A stretch of 64,000 nt of DNA from Ectobacillus polymachus (GCF_048159605.1 NZ_JBLREB010000001.1:806001-870000), one strand, 5' to 3'; shown: positions 41,068-50,256, counted from the stretch's first letter. The notes: generated by a model not told the origin, from the letters alone. A program made the numbers and translations.

Positions 41068-41985
41068 ATGAAAAACTTTGTTGCGTTTGATTTTGAAACA
41101 GCTAATCAAAATCGGCATAGCATTTGCTCAGTGGGGATGGTTTTTGTTGAAGATGGAAGAATAGTAGATTCAGTTTATCAATTAATTGATCCTGAAGAGG
41201 ATTTTGATGGATGGAACATTGCTATTCATAACATCACTCCACGTGATGTAAAGGGTGCACCCACTTTTGAACAATTTTATAAAGCGATAAAGGATAGAAT
41301 TGATAACCAATTGATGGTAGCACATTATTTAGCGTTTGATGGTTATGCTCTAAGGGATAATTTAGCAAGATACAGTGTTCAACCAGGGCTTCATCAGCTC
41401 CTTTGTACATATCAGTTGTCTAAAAGATTAATTTTAGGTCAATCAAGTTATTCTCTAGACTCTTTGTGTGAGTATTTTGGTATTGAGTTAAATAACCATC
41501 ATCATGCTTTAGATGATGCTAGGGCATGTGCCGATTTGATGATTAAATTAGTAGACGCATATAGCTTAAATGATTTAGAGGCAGTCTATAACAAAACAAA
41601 TATAAAAGCAGGGGAAATTTCAGCAGAAAGGTTTAGATCCTCACTAGTACATTCAAAGGATTTCTCTAACTATAAATTGGATTTGTCTGCTATTGAGGTG
41701 GCTCTTGATGCAGATAGAGAACATGCGTTTTACGGGAAAAGCATCGTTTTTACAGGTAAGTTAAATGCCTTTTCACGAAAAGAAGCTGCCGAATTATTGG
41801 CAAGTAAGGGGGGAACTCCTCAAAATGGGCTCAACAAAGAAACAAATTTTATTGTGGTTGGGGATTTTCGTGATGTGATGATTGAAGGAAACAAGTCTAC
41901 AAAATTGTTGAAAGCAGAAAAAATGATCAACGAAGGAAAAGAACTTGAAATTATTAGTGAATTAGATTTCTTAAAAATGCTTTAA
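41068..41985 (+). CDS. DnaQ-type 3'-5' exonuclease with BRCT domain
   Basis: This 305-residue protein has an N-terminal DEDD exonuclease domain: FVAFDFETANQNRHSICSVG (Exo I Asp-x-Glu), NQLMVAHYLAFDGYALRDNL (Exo II) and NNHHHALDDARACADLMIKL (Exo III His...Asp). Residues about 225-305 form a BRCT domain (FYGKSIVFTGKLNAFSRKEA, KETNFIVVGDF). This architecture occurs in many Firmicutes and is thought to act in DNA repair. I choose the ATG at 41068 after a GGGGGG site. It is monocistronic. Confidence 0.9.
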   Translation: MKNFVAFDFETANQNRHSICSVGMVFVEDGRIVDSVYQLIDPEEDFDGWNIAIHNITPRDVKGAPTFEQFYKAIKDRIDNQLMVAHYLAFDGYALRDNLARYSVQPGLHQLLCTYQLSKRLILGQSSYSLDSLCEYFGIELNNHHHALDDARACADLMIKLVDAYSLNDLEAVYNKTNIKAGEISAERFRSSLVHSKDFSNYKLDLSAIEVALDADREHAFYGKSIVFTGKLNAFSRKEAAELLASKGGTPQNGLNKETNFIVVGDFRDVMIEGNKSTKLLKAEKMINEGKELEIISELDFLKML

Positions 41986-42604
41986 TGAAGTTTAAGGAAG
42001 GATTGGATGAGCTTTTTCAAATCCTTAAAAAACTAAATACCAAATTCAAAACAAACCCAACACTAGTGAAAAGTACCCCCACAAAATTGATTACATTTAA
42101 TTATTTGCCCCTGGTAACGTTATGGTGACCCCTAAGTAATATACAACAATCAGGCACTTTTCTGGAGTAACGAAAAAAGCCCAATTTCTAATATTAATTA
42201 AATTGGGCTTTTAATATTGTAATTTCCTTAACGTTGTAAATTCGTATTTTCCTAACACTACCCCTAATTGAAAAATGTTGACAAACTATTAGCTGGTTTA
42301 ACTTAAGTACAATCCTTCATAATCTGTATTTTGAATGAATAGCAAAAGAAAGTATTAACATCTTTCCAAATGAATGATCCTCTTCTTCCTCAAAAATTCC
42401 AGTCTACTTAGTATCTAACCTTATTCCCCCGTAGAAATAGGCACCCAAATCAGTAACAGCAACCTAATTTGAATCATATTTTGTTGAAGAGAGTACACGA
42501 GGAATCTGGCGGTTCTATCTGACTAGACTAACAAATGACTTTTGATATACTCTCCGTTCACGTATCAGTTACTTATTTATTTTAACTTTAAAGGGGGGGA
42601 AAGT
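41986..42604. other. intergenic region before the TOMM precursor
   Basis: About 620 bases contain one terminator (42175-42214) and otherwise A+T-rich DNA. TTGACA at 42278 and GATATACT at 42543 are promoter-like pieces but do not pair at standard spacing, so the TOMM promoter is not assigned. No gene is visible. Confidence 0.4.
42175..42214 (+). terminator. terminator upstream of the TOMM cluster
   Basis: AAAAGCCCAATTT and AAATTGGGCTTTT form a perfect 13-bp stem with a 12-base loop. It isolates the TOMM cluster from the exonuclease gene. Confidence 0.8.
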
Positions 42605-42907
42605 ATGCAATTTCAAAATGAATTGCAAATGTTAGGCATGGATAATTACTATGTTGGTGAAGTAGTTCCAATGAATCCGCAAAACCACCAATTTCTAGAA
42701 GATTCTCGGCGATGCGGCGGGTGCGGACGGTGCGGCGGGTGCGGACGGTGCGGTGGAGGATTTCGTTGTGGAGGGTTCCGATGTGGTGGATTTGGTTGTT
42801 TTGGCTGCTTTGGCTGTGTTAGCTGTTTTGGTTGTTCCAACTGTAACTGTTCCAACTGTTTTGGTTTTGCAGGTAGTTGTTTCGGATTCGGTATCGGTTT
42901 CATATAA
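42605..42907 (+). CDS. TOMM bacteriocin precursor, heterocycloanthracin/sonorensin type
   Basis: The 100-residue precursor has a leader of about 36 residues (MQFQNELQMLGMDNYYVGEV, ending EDSRR) that is acidic and free of Cys, followed by a 64-residue core with 16 cysteines in a CxxCxx array, such as CGGCGRCGGCGRCGGGFRCG, later switching to Phe-rich CFGCFGCVSCFGC. Cys and Ser in the core are substrates for thiazole/oxazole formation by the enzymes encoded next. I start at 42605 because AAAGGGGGG lies just upstream. The pattern matches the heterocycloanthracin/sonorensin family. A terminator separates it from the enzymes. Confidence 0.92.
   Translation: MQFQNELQMLGMDNYYVGEVVPMNPQNHQFLEDSRRCGGCGRCGGCGRCGGGFRCGGFRCGGFGCFGCFGCVSCFGCSNCNCSNCFGFAGSCFGFGIGFI
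42713..42748 (+). repeat. 18-bp tandem repeat in the precursor core
   Basis: TGCGGCGGGTGCGGACGG occurs twice head-to-tail and encodes two copies of a CGGCGR unit. A partial third unit follows. It shows that the core grows and shrinks by in-frame duplication. Confidence 0.85.
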
Positions 42908-42953
42908 AAAGAAAGTGTCCCTGCAGATCTGCTCAGGGGCACTTCTTTTTGGT
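42905..42953 (+). terminator. leaky terminator between TOMM precursor and enzymes
   Basis: The stem AAAAAGAAAGTGTCCCTG / CAGGGGCACTTCTTTTT (one bulge, one G-T pair) directly follows the precursor stop and is followed by T-rich sequence. It would let the precursor be made in excess over the enzymes. Confidence 0.7.
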
Positions 42954-43031
42954 TTATCATAATGGACAAATAAATGAACATAAAATGATAGTGCAAAATT
43001 AGGATGAATTTTAGGAAGAAGGAGGAGCTGA

Positions 43032-45008
43032 ATGACAAAACTGACCTCGTCCTCACGTTTAAAGGTAAAAAGGGATACTATTTTTCTCCCTGATCCCAAA
43101 AATGGTGTTTATTTTAGAAATAATATAAGCTCGTTCCGTATGGAAGGTGCCACCATCTATCAGTGGATTGAAAAACTAATGCCGATGTTCAATGGGGAGC
43201 AGACATTGGGAGATTTGACAGAGGGATTAACTGCTCCTTATCGGAACCGGGTATATGAGATCGGTGAAACGTTGTACAAGAATGGCTTTGTTCGAGATAT
43301 AGGCCAAGATATACCACATCAATTAACCAAGATGGTTCTTCATCACTATGCTACACAAATAGAATTTATCGAAAGTTTTGTGGAATCGGGTGCGTATCGA
43401 TTTCAGCAATACCGACAAGCTAAAGTGCTGACAATCGGGTCTGGCGCCTTCATCGTTTCTTTGGTTTCATCGTTACTAGAATCAGGACTACCTAAATTTC
43501 ATGTCATGGTAACAGATTCCATTCCAACAAACCGGCAGCGATTAAATGAAATAGAGGAGAAAGCTAAAATGACGGACCCTGAGGTGGAAGTAGAGGTAGT
43601 ACCTTTTCAAAAAGAAGAGGGGAGTAGTTTTTGGAGAGAAGCTGTGAAGCCCTATGATTGGGTTCTGTATATATCGCAGGATGGAAATATAAAAGAAATA
43701 AAGGATCTAAATCAGGTCTGTAAAGAAGAAAAGAAAGCCTTTATACCCACTATATGTTTAGATCAAGTGGGGTTAGCTGGTCCACTTGTTCATCCAGAAT
43801 CAGATGGCTGCTGGGAGTCCGCTTGGCGGCGCCTTCATCAAACTGTAGTAAATACAAATAAGCAGCCCCAAACTTTCTCTTCGATTGCAGGATCACTTTT
43901 GGCGAATGTTTCGGTGTTCGAATTTTTCAAGAAGGTGACAGGGGTTGCGGGATCAAATCAAGGGAACCAAATTTACCTTCTTGATCTTGAAACGCTAGAA
44001 GGAGATTGGCTTTCGTTCCTAACACATCCAATGGTAACGACTAAAAAGGATACACCGAGACAGGTTGAAGATCTGGATGTTAGGCTCAAACAGGAAGTGG
44101 AAAGAAATGAATCGCCAAGTTACCTCTTAGACTATTTCAGTCGCTTAACTTCAGAAGAAACTGGAATTTTTCATACATGGGAGGAACAAAATTTGACCCA
44201 GCTACCGCTTGCACAGTGCTATGTTCAAGCAGTTAATCCCTTGTCAGAAGGTCCGGCAGAACTGCTAACAGAATGTATTTGTGGAGGTTTAACTCATGAG
44301 GAAGCACAACGGGAAGCCGGACTGACAGGTATTGAAATGTATGTTTCACAAATGATTGATTCATTTGTGAAGGGAGACAGCAATAACGCATGTGCAAGCC
44401 TTTCAAGCGGATTTATAGGTATTGGAGCAGGTGAAACAATCGAAGAGGCTGTTTGCCGAGGGTTGCAAGCCTATTTAGAGGAAGAATTAAGAAAAAGAAA
44501 GGTTGAACAACTGAATATGATTTTTAGTATGGAGCTCGGATCGATAGAAGATCGACACTGCCGATTTTATTTAAATGCCCTGACTACCTTGAATAGCATA
44601 ACGACGATCGGAGTAGAAGAGGAAATACATGGCTTTCCCGTAATATGGATTAGATCAAATGACAGATGGTACACAAAGGTGGGTTTAAATACAACATTAG
44701 CGTTAAGGAGTGCATTACAACAAGCTCTTATGGATGCTCAAAATCAAGTGAATTCCAATGAGAGGCAATTGGTAGAGCCAGCAGCTATTTTGAAAAATAA
44801 TTCTTCTAAACTTGACATTCCCTCTTGTGAGGAAATGACACAATTTGAGCTATTCCAATCCTCCATTCAGGTCCTTCACAGGAATAACAAACAACTTTCC
44901 GTCTATGATTTTGCCTTTGAACCTTTTTTAAAGCAACATGAACTGGCAGGAGTGTTTGGTGTTCAGCTGCGAGGGGGGAATTCTGATGGCTGCCAAAATT
45001 CTAATTGA
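43032..45008 (+). CDS. thiazole-containing bacteriocin maturation protein (ocin-ThiF-like)
   Basis: This 658-residue protein matches the 'putative thiazole-containing bacteriocin maturation protein' family. Residues about 30-90 look like a winged-helix leader-recognition domain (FRMEGATIYQWIEKLMPMFN). Residues about 130-320 form a ThiF/E1-like Rossmann domain without an obvious catalytic cysteine pair (AKVLTIGSGAFIVSLVSSLL). The C-terminal half has a degenerate YcaO-like region (GAGETIEEAVCRGLQAYLEE). It probably presents the precursor leader to the cyclodehydratase. GGAGGAG precedes the ATG, and the next gene overlaps by 23 bases. Confidence 0.88.
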   Translation: MTKLTSSSRLKVKRDTIFLPDPKNGVYFRNNISSFRMEGATIYQWIEKLMPMFNGEQTLGDLTEGLTAPYRNRVYEIGETLYKNGFVRDIGQDIPHQLTKMVLHHYATQIEFIESFVESGAYRFQQYRQAKVLTIGSGAFIVSLVSSLLESGLPKFHVMVTDSIPTNRQRLNEIEEKAKMTDPEVEVEVVPFQKEEGSSFWREAVKPYDWVLYISQDGNIKEIKDLNQVCKEEKKAFIPTICLDQVGLAGPLVHPESDGCWESAWRRLHQTVVNTNKQPQTFSSIAGSLLANVSVFEFFKKVTGVAGSNQGNQIYLLDLETLEGDWLSFLTHPMVTTKKDTPRQVEDLDVRLKQEVERNESPSYLLDYFSRLTSEETGIFHTWEEQNLTQLPLAQCYVQAVNPLSEGPAELLTECICGGLTHEEAQREAGLTGIEMYVSQMIDSFVKGDSNNACASLSSGFIGIGAGETIEEAVCRGLQAYLEEELRKRKVEQLNMIFSMELGSIEDRHCRFYLNALTTLNSITTIGVEEEIHGFPVIWIRSNDRWYTKVGLNTTLALRSALQQALMDAQNQVNSNERQLVEPAAILKNNSSKLDIPSCEEMTQFELFQSSIQVLHRNNKQLSVYDFAFEPFLKQHELAGVFGVQLRGGNSDGCQNSN

Positions 45009-46926
45009 AGGAGAGGGGTTACTAGCAGATTATGTCAGTGATCTTTTGTCTAATCAATATGACGTAAGGCGACAAAGCAACTTAGCAGAAGTTCCCGAAG
45101 AAATAGAATTAGCTTTGGTATTACACGATGCCTGGCATCCATCGATTCATCAAAAAGCGGAAGAAAAATTTCGGACTACTAGTATCCCCTGGCTTCGAGG
45201 GTTTATTTCGTTCGGGGAGGGAATCATTGGTCCAATCGTATTCCCTGATGGACCAGGATGTTCTCGCTGTGCTGACATACGGCGCTTGATCGCAGGACCC
45301 GATCGGCTGGAAATGTGGGGGCTACAGATAAGAATGGCGGAAGCAGGAGAAATACGGAGTGATGCATGGGCATCTCGAACTGGACTATTGCATATGGCCT
45401 TATTGATAATCAAAGAGGCACAGAAGGTCCTTAAAGGTGAACGTACCTATTTAGAAAATAGAATGTATATTACGAATCTAAGAACATTACTTACTTCTAA
45501 CCACTTTTTCTTGCCTGATCCATCATGCTCAGTATGCAGCCCATTACCTGCTGACACAGCAGCATTAGCACAAATGAGAATCAAATCTAGTCCTAAAATC
45601 AGTGAGGATAGTTACCGCTGCCGTCCTATTAGTGAATTAAAATCAGTTTTGGCCAAAGAATATTTGGACTTTCGAACCGGTGTCATGAATGGAAAAATGC
45701 AGGATTACAGACTGCCATTTGCTGATGTCCTTGTTAACATGCCGATGTTTGGAGCCGATGAGGGAGTTGCAGGGCGATCGAATTCTTATGAGTTGAGTGA
45801 GCTGACAGCCATTTTGGAAGGCTTGGAGCGATATTGTGGGATCGAGCCTAGAGGAAAAAAGACGGTCATTCGAGATAGCTACCGCAATTTGGAGGATATA
45901 GCACTATATCCTGAACGTGTAGGTTTACATGAAAAGGAACAGTATGCAAAGGTGAATTTTCCATTTAAACCGTTTCAACCTGATGACCAATTGAATTGGG
46001 TATGGGGATATTCGTTTTTACAAGAACGTCCTATTTTGGTTCCGGAGCTACTCGCTTATTACAGTTTAGGCGGTAGAGAGGGCTTAGTTTATGAAACGTC
46101 TAACGGATGTGCATTAGGAGGGAGTCTAGAGGAAGCTATTTTCCATGGCATTATGGAAGTTATTGAACGAGATTCATTCCTAATAACTTGGTATGCAAAT
46201 TTGCCTCTTCCTCGTCTGGACCTTCATTCAGCGAATGATAAAGAGGTAATGCTGATGGTCGACCGTGTGCGAGAGGTTTCCGGATATGACCTCTATTTTT
46301 ATAATTCAACGATGGAACATGAAATTCCAAGTGTTTGGGCAATCGCAAAAAATAGAAGATCCACGGGTGTAAACCTTATTTGTGCAGCCGGAGCAAATCC
46401 GGATCCAGTAAATGCAGTTAAAAGTGCAATTTACGAGCTTGCAGGAATGATGTATCGACATGATGAAAAATTGGAGGAAAACCGACAAGAATATGAAAGG
46501 ATGTTACTAGATCCATTCGAAGTAAAGACGATGGAGGACCATGGCATGCTGTATGGCTTGCCAGAGGCAGAGGAACGCCTAAATTTTTTATTGGATAATA
46601 ACCGTCCATTAAGAACGTTTGAAGAGGAATATAAGCCACAGCCGAAATATACAGATTTGAAAGATGATCTTGAGGACATCTTGCAAAGGTTTCGTCAGTT
46701 AAACCTCGAGATTATTGTGGTTGACCAGTCAACACCTGAAATCAAACGGAACGGTTTATTCTGTGTAAAAGTATTGATTCCAGGAATGTTACCAATGACA
46801 TTTGGTCATCACCTTACTCGTGTAAAAGGGCTGGAAAGGGTCTTAAACGTACCGATGAAACTTGGCTTTACAAAGCATCCGTTAGAATACGGACATCTAA
46901 ATCCATATCCTCATCCGTTTCCATAA
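44986..46926 (+). CDS. fused TOMM leader-binding protein / YcaO cyclodehydratase
   Basis: The 646-residue fusion has an N-terminal E1-like/leader-binding part (about 1-220) with zinc-type cysteines in PGCSRCADIRR and PSCSVCSP. The C-terminal YcaO domain (about 240-646) carries ATP/Mg-site glutamates in TAILEGLERYCG and GGSLEEAIFHGIMEVIERDS. It ends NPYPHPFP, the Pro-rich PxPxP-type tail needed by azoline-forming YcaO enzymes. It uses ATP to cyclise Cys (and Ser/Thr) of the precursor into azolines. I choose the ATG at 44986, with GAGGGGGG upstream, overlapping the previous gene. Confidence 0.92.
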   Translation: MAAKILIEGEGLLADYVSDLLSNQYDVRRQSNLAEVPEEIELALVLHDAWHPSIHQKAEEKFRTTSIPWLRGFISFGEGIIGPIVFPDGPGCSRCADIRRLIAGPDRLEMWGLQIRMAEAGEIRSDAWASRTGLLHMALLIIKEAQKVLKGERTYLENRMYITNLRTLLTSNHFFLPDPSCSVCSPLPADTAALAQMRIKSSPKISEDSYRCRPISELKSVLAKEYLDFRTGVMNGKMQDYRLPFADVLVNMPMFGADEGVAGRSNSYELSELTAILEGLERYCGIEPRGKKTVIRDSYRNLEDIALYPERVGLHEKEQYAKVNFPFKPFQPDDQLNWVWGYSFLQERPILVPELLAYYSLGGREGLVYETSNGCALGGSLEEAIFHGIMEVIERDSFLITWYANLPLPRLDLHSANDKEVMLMVDRVREVSGYDLYFYNSTMEHEIPSVWAIAKNRRSTGVNLICAAGANPDPVNAVKSAIYELAGMMYRHDEKLEENRQEYERMLLDPFEVKTMEDHGMLYGLPEAEERLNFLLDNNRPLRTFEEEYKPQPKYTDLKDDLEDILQRFRQLNLEIIVVDQSTPEIKRNGLFCVKVLIPGMLPMTFGHHLTRVKGLERVLNVPMKLGFTKHPLEYGHLNPYPHPFP

Positions 46927-46946
46927 TGGGAGTAGGAGGTTAAAGG

Positions 46947-48524
46947 TTGAATCTAGACACATTTCTATACAATTTGCATTTTGAACCAGATAAAATCTCT
47001 CCGCCGGATTGGCAGGTTGATTGGGAAGATGCACCACTTTCCTATAAATTGTATCGTGGTTTACCAGAGATACCACTTTCTACAGAAGTACCGTTATTCA
47101 TCGAGGAACGGGAAGGTGCTGTAAAACCAAGTCTTAAGGGCATCGGTCATCTTCTATGGTATATATATGGCCTTACTCAATATTCACAGACCGCTTTTTC
47201 CAATGGGATCACAGAAAATGATGTGATGATTGCCCAATCGTTACGACGATTTGTTCCTTCTGGAGGAGCAATGTACCCCAATGAATTATATGTCTATTTA
47301 AAGTTAGATGATATACCAGAAGGAATCTACCATTACTCCGTTGCTCATCACCGCCTCGTAATGTTGAGAGAAGGAAATTACGACTCCTATTTATCTCGTA
47401 GTCTAGGAAATAACTGTGATATTTCAGACTGTTTTGGAACCCTTTTTATTTCAACAATGTTTTGGAAAAACTTTTATAAATATAATAACTTTTCTTATCG
47501 TTTGCAAGGGTTAGATGCAGGTGTGTTGATTGGGCAAACGTTAGAAGTGGCGAATCGGTTAGGGTTCTCTACAAGGATATGCTACCAATTCCTTGATCGA
47601 CCGATCAATCATTTACTAGGGCTATCCGAACAGAATGAAAGTGTATATGCGGTTATCCCCTTATCAATACAACCAGTTAATAATTTCGGTGAAAGTGATA
47701 AACTAGAAAGGGTTTGCGCCAGTGCTTTATGCCAGGAGTTGCCAGTGTTGATCCATGAATCCTTTCAACGATCAAAAAGAGTACTAGATTACCCGATGAT
47801 AAGAAAGATCAATGAAGCATCGATGGTAGAATCAACAGATGCATTTGTGAAGATGGAACAGGATAATCAGATGAGTGTTTCTTCAAGCATGGAAACTGTT
47901 ATGCTGCCATTTACAGAGCCCTTATCATATGATCTCGCAGCTGTTTGCAGGAAGCGGTATTCTATTAATGAAGATTTTTTGATAGGGAAAGTGAGTCAAG
48001 TACAATTAGCCACTTTGTTAAAAGAGACATTTTCCTTTTCATATCAGAATGACCTTGACAAAGCAGAGGGAAATATTGAGTCTCGTTTGGACTTGTTTAG
48101 TTGTTTTTATCATGTAGACGATATTCCAAATGGGGCATACTCCTATGACAAAAGGATGAATGCCCTTCATAGAATATCGCCAGGTGATTATCGGGAGTAT
48201 TTACAATATGGATTAACATTGGATAATGTGAATCTGTTTCAGGTCCCGCTTGGTTTCCATGTCGTTGGAGACAAGAATCACCTCATCGAGAAATTGGGGT
48301 ATAGAGGATACCGGATTCAGCAGATGGAAGCGGGTATTCTTGTACAACGACTCCTTTTGGCAGCGAATGCTTTAGGGATGGGAGGCCACCCGCTTCTGGG
48401 TTTTGATGCTAAATCATGTGACGAACTTTACCAGATTGAATCAAAAGGGAAAACCAGTTTAATCCACATCCCTATCGGCCACTACCGTCCACGCGCTTGG
48501 TTAAAGGGAAGTTTGCATAGCTAG
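46947..48524 (+). CDS. double-domain SagB-type dehydrogenase
   Basis: This 525-residue flavoprotein oxidises azolines to azoles. It has two nitroreductase-like SagB domains in tandem. The first (about 60-240) has RRFVPSGGAMYPNELYVYLK and RLQGLDAGVLIGQTLEVANR; the second (about 340-520) has CFYHVDDIPNGAYSYDKRMN and RIQQMEAGILVQRLLLAANA. The first keeps the FMN-type SGGAMYPNE loop, whereas the second lacks it, so one half may be structural. The TTG at 46947 follows GGAGG. It is the last gene of the TOMM operon. Confidence 0.9.
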   Translation: MNLDTFLYNLHFEPDKISPPDWQVDWEDAPLSYKLYRGLPEIPLSTEVPLFIEEREGAVKPSLKGIGHLLWYIYGLTQYSQTAFSNGITENDVMIAQSLRRFVPSGGAMYPNELYVYLKLDDIPEGIYHYSVAHHRLVMLREGNYDSYLSRSLGNNCDISDCFGTLFISTMFWKNFYKYNNFSYRLQGLDAGVLIGQTLEVANRLGFSTRICYQFLDRPINHLLGLSEQNESVYAVIPLSIQPVNNFGESDKLERVCASALCQELPVLIHESFQRSKRVLDYPMIRKINEASMVESTDAFVKMEQDNQMSVSSSMETVMLPFTEPLSYDLAAVCRKRYSINEDFLIGKVSQVQLATLLKETFSFSYQNDLDKAEGNIESRLDLFSCFYHVDDIPNGAYSYDKRMNALHRISPGDYREYLQYGLTLDNVNLFQVPLGFHVVGDKNHLIEKLGYRGYRIQQMEAGILVQRLLLAANALGMGGHPLLGFDAKSCDELYQIESKGKTSLIHIPIGHYRPRAWLKGSLHS

Positions 48525-48696
48525 ATGGAGAAATAATGAATCTGGTTTTCTTACAGATAAATAATATAGTCATTTTCAAATTGATATATTTCATATTTTA
48601 AAAACAATTAGGAAACATATAGGATCCTCTTCATGTACTTGAAACTCTTCTTGTATTGCTTTATATTTACACAATAGAGGTACAATCATAGAATGA

Positions 48697-48722
48697 AGAG
48701 GGAGGAGAGCCTCCCTTTTTTT
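48697..48722 (+). terminator. terminator between the TOMM operon and the DUF1456 gene
   Basis: GGGAGG and CCTCCC with an AGAG loop are followed by TTTTTTTCC. It lies about 170 bases after the dehydrogenase gene and 60 bases before the next gene. TTTACA and TACAAT upstream (48667-48685) are too close to form a normal promoter. Confidence 0.75.
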
Positions 48723-48785
48723 CCTTTACTATGTAAGCGTACTGTTTGGTTTGATAAATCAAGGTTTAAATATTGGAGGTCTATT

Positions 48786-49283
48786 GTGGAAAATAACGAT
48801 ATATTAATTCGATTGAGATATGCAACGGAAATAAAAAATAAAGAAATGGCAGAGATATTTAAACTTGGCGGCGTGGATGTAACAGTCCCAGAAGTAATAA
48901 AGATTCTCACAAAATCAGACGAGTATGATGCTGAAAGTGACGATCAAATAAAATGTAATAACAGTATGTTAGATTCATTTTTAAATGGTTTTATTATTTT
49001 TAAAAGAGGAAAACAAGAGCCCAGACCAGGACAGCCTGATACGCCAGAACCGTCTATAAAGAAAAGTCCAAACGTTAATAATCTCCTGTTAAAGAAAGTA
49101 AAAATAGCATTGGCATTAACTTCTGAGGATATGCTGGATATATTCGAAAAAGCAGGAATCACGGTTTCAAAAGGAGAACTAGGCGCTTTCTTAAGAAAAG
49201 AAGGGCATAAGAATTATAAAGAGTGCGGAGATAAATACGCCAGGAATTTCTTAAAAGGGTTGGCTGTCAAATACAGAGGATGA
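48786..49283 (+). CDS. DUF1456 family protein (YehS-like)
   Basis: This 165-residue protein has two similar helical repeats: NNDILIRLRYATEIKNKEMA and, after a Pro-rich linker, NNLLLKKVKIALALTSEDML, each followed by an ELGAFLRKEGHKNYKECGDK-like block. This is the DUF1456 pattern. The start is the GTG at 48786 with GGAGG seven bases upstream. Function unknown. It lies next to the TOMM operon but behind a terminator, and DUF1456 genes occur widely, so I do not link it to bacteriocin production. Confidence 0.85.
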   Translation: MENNDILIRLRYATEIKNKEMAEIFKLGGVDVTVPEVIKILTKSDEYDAESDDQIKCNNSMLDSFLNGFIIFKRGKQEPRPGQPDTPEPSIKKSPNVNNLLLKKVKIALALTSEDMLDIFEKAGITVSKGELGAFLRKEGHKNYKECGDKYARNFLKGLAVKYRG

Positions 49284-49311
49284 TGCATGAAAGAATCTTA
49301 CAGGTGATTAC

Positions 49312-50019
49312 ATGATACATACCTACTTAGGTGAGACAATACGTTTTGAGATCAAGTACAAAAATCGTTTGTCTATAGGAATTACGATAGATAGTTATGG
49401 AAATGTTGAGGTCCAGGCTCCGAAAGGGACACCTGATGATAGAGTGCTTCAATTAGTAGAGGGAAAATGGGATCTTATTCAGCAAAAATTAATAGAAATG
49501 AAGGGTAGGCTGCTTGGACCTCAGAAGAAGGTCTATGAGGATGGTGAGAGTTTTCTTTATTTAGGAACCATCTATCCCATACAAATCTTTCAAGATATAA
49601 ATATAACGCCAGAACATGTAGTGTTTAATGAAGAAAAGCTACATATATATGTAAAGCAGCTTGACACTGAAAAAATAAAACAAGCTTTAAAACGATTTTA
49701 TTACCAGCAGTGTAAGGCATTAGTTGCGAAGAGCATATCCTCCTATCAAAGCAACTTCAAAACAAAACCACGTTCTTTTCGTATCTCGGATAGTAAAACT
49801 ACTTGGGGAACCTGTGATTCAAAACTGCAGTTAACATTCAATTGGAGACTGGCAATGGCACCACGAGAGGTAATCGACTATGTAGTCGTTCACGAAATGT
49901 GCCATATGGTTCATCTTAACCACGACCGATCCTTCTGGCGTCTTGTTGGAAAAATAATGCCTGACTATAAGGAAAAGGAAAACTGGTTGACTTTATCAAG
50001 TTGGAAAATGATTGTTTAG
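49312..50019 (+). CDS. YgjP-type M48-like zinc metallopeptidase (DUF45)
   Basis: This 235-residue protein belongs to the YgjP/SprT-like metallopeptidase family. The zinc motif HEMCH (in YVVVHEMCHMVHLNHDRSFW, near residue 190) and the later aromatic residues are conserved, and KTTWGTCDSKLQLTFNWRLA precedes it as usual. No signal peptide, so cytoplasmic. The ATG at 49312 follows ACAGGTGATT. Known relatives have poorly defined targets. A role as TOMM leader peptidase is conceivable from position but is speculation. Confidence 0.85.
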   Translation: MIHTYLGETIRFEIKYKNRLSIGITIDSYGNVEVQAPKGTPDDRVLQLVEGKWDLIQQKLIEMKGRLLGPQKKVYEDGESFLYLGTIYPIQIFQDINITPEHVVFNEEKLHIYVKQLDTEKIKQALKRFYYQQCKALVAKSISSYQSNFKTKPRSFRISDSKTTWGTCDSKLQLTFNWRLAMAPREVIDYVVVHEMCHMVHLNHDRSFWRLVGKIMPDYKEKENWLTLSSWKMIV

Positions 50020-50256
50020 CAGTCTCATTACCAGTTACAAAATGCAAATGTAACAAAAAATAAAATAAAATGAGATGCGATGCTTACATATGGCATCGCC
50101 TTTTCCTTGTTCCACTAACGGGCAGATTTAGTTTAATGAGTTCAATTAAATAAAGAATACATGAACATGATAAAATGAGGACGAGTGAAGAAAAATAGTA
50201 CAGATTTCGAATATATAGATACCTTAGGGCAAATAGAAAGGAAGGAGCGGGAGTAC

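Noticed and set aside
42713..42850. CRISPR-like regular repeats in the precursor
   Set aside because: Repeats are short, in-frame codon units without unique spacers or cas genes.
42649..43099. Long minus-strand frames rich in Pro and His or Thr across the TOMM precursor
   Set aside because: They are antisense to the repetitive Cys/Gly codons of the precursor core, which leave all frames open. The forward precursor has the ribosome site and family match.
49312..50019. YgjP-type peptidase as the TOMM leader peptidase
   Set aside because: It lies behind a terminator and another gene, and this family is widespread in genomes without TOMM clusters; position alone is not enough.
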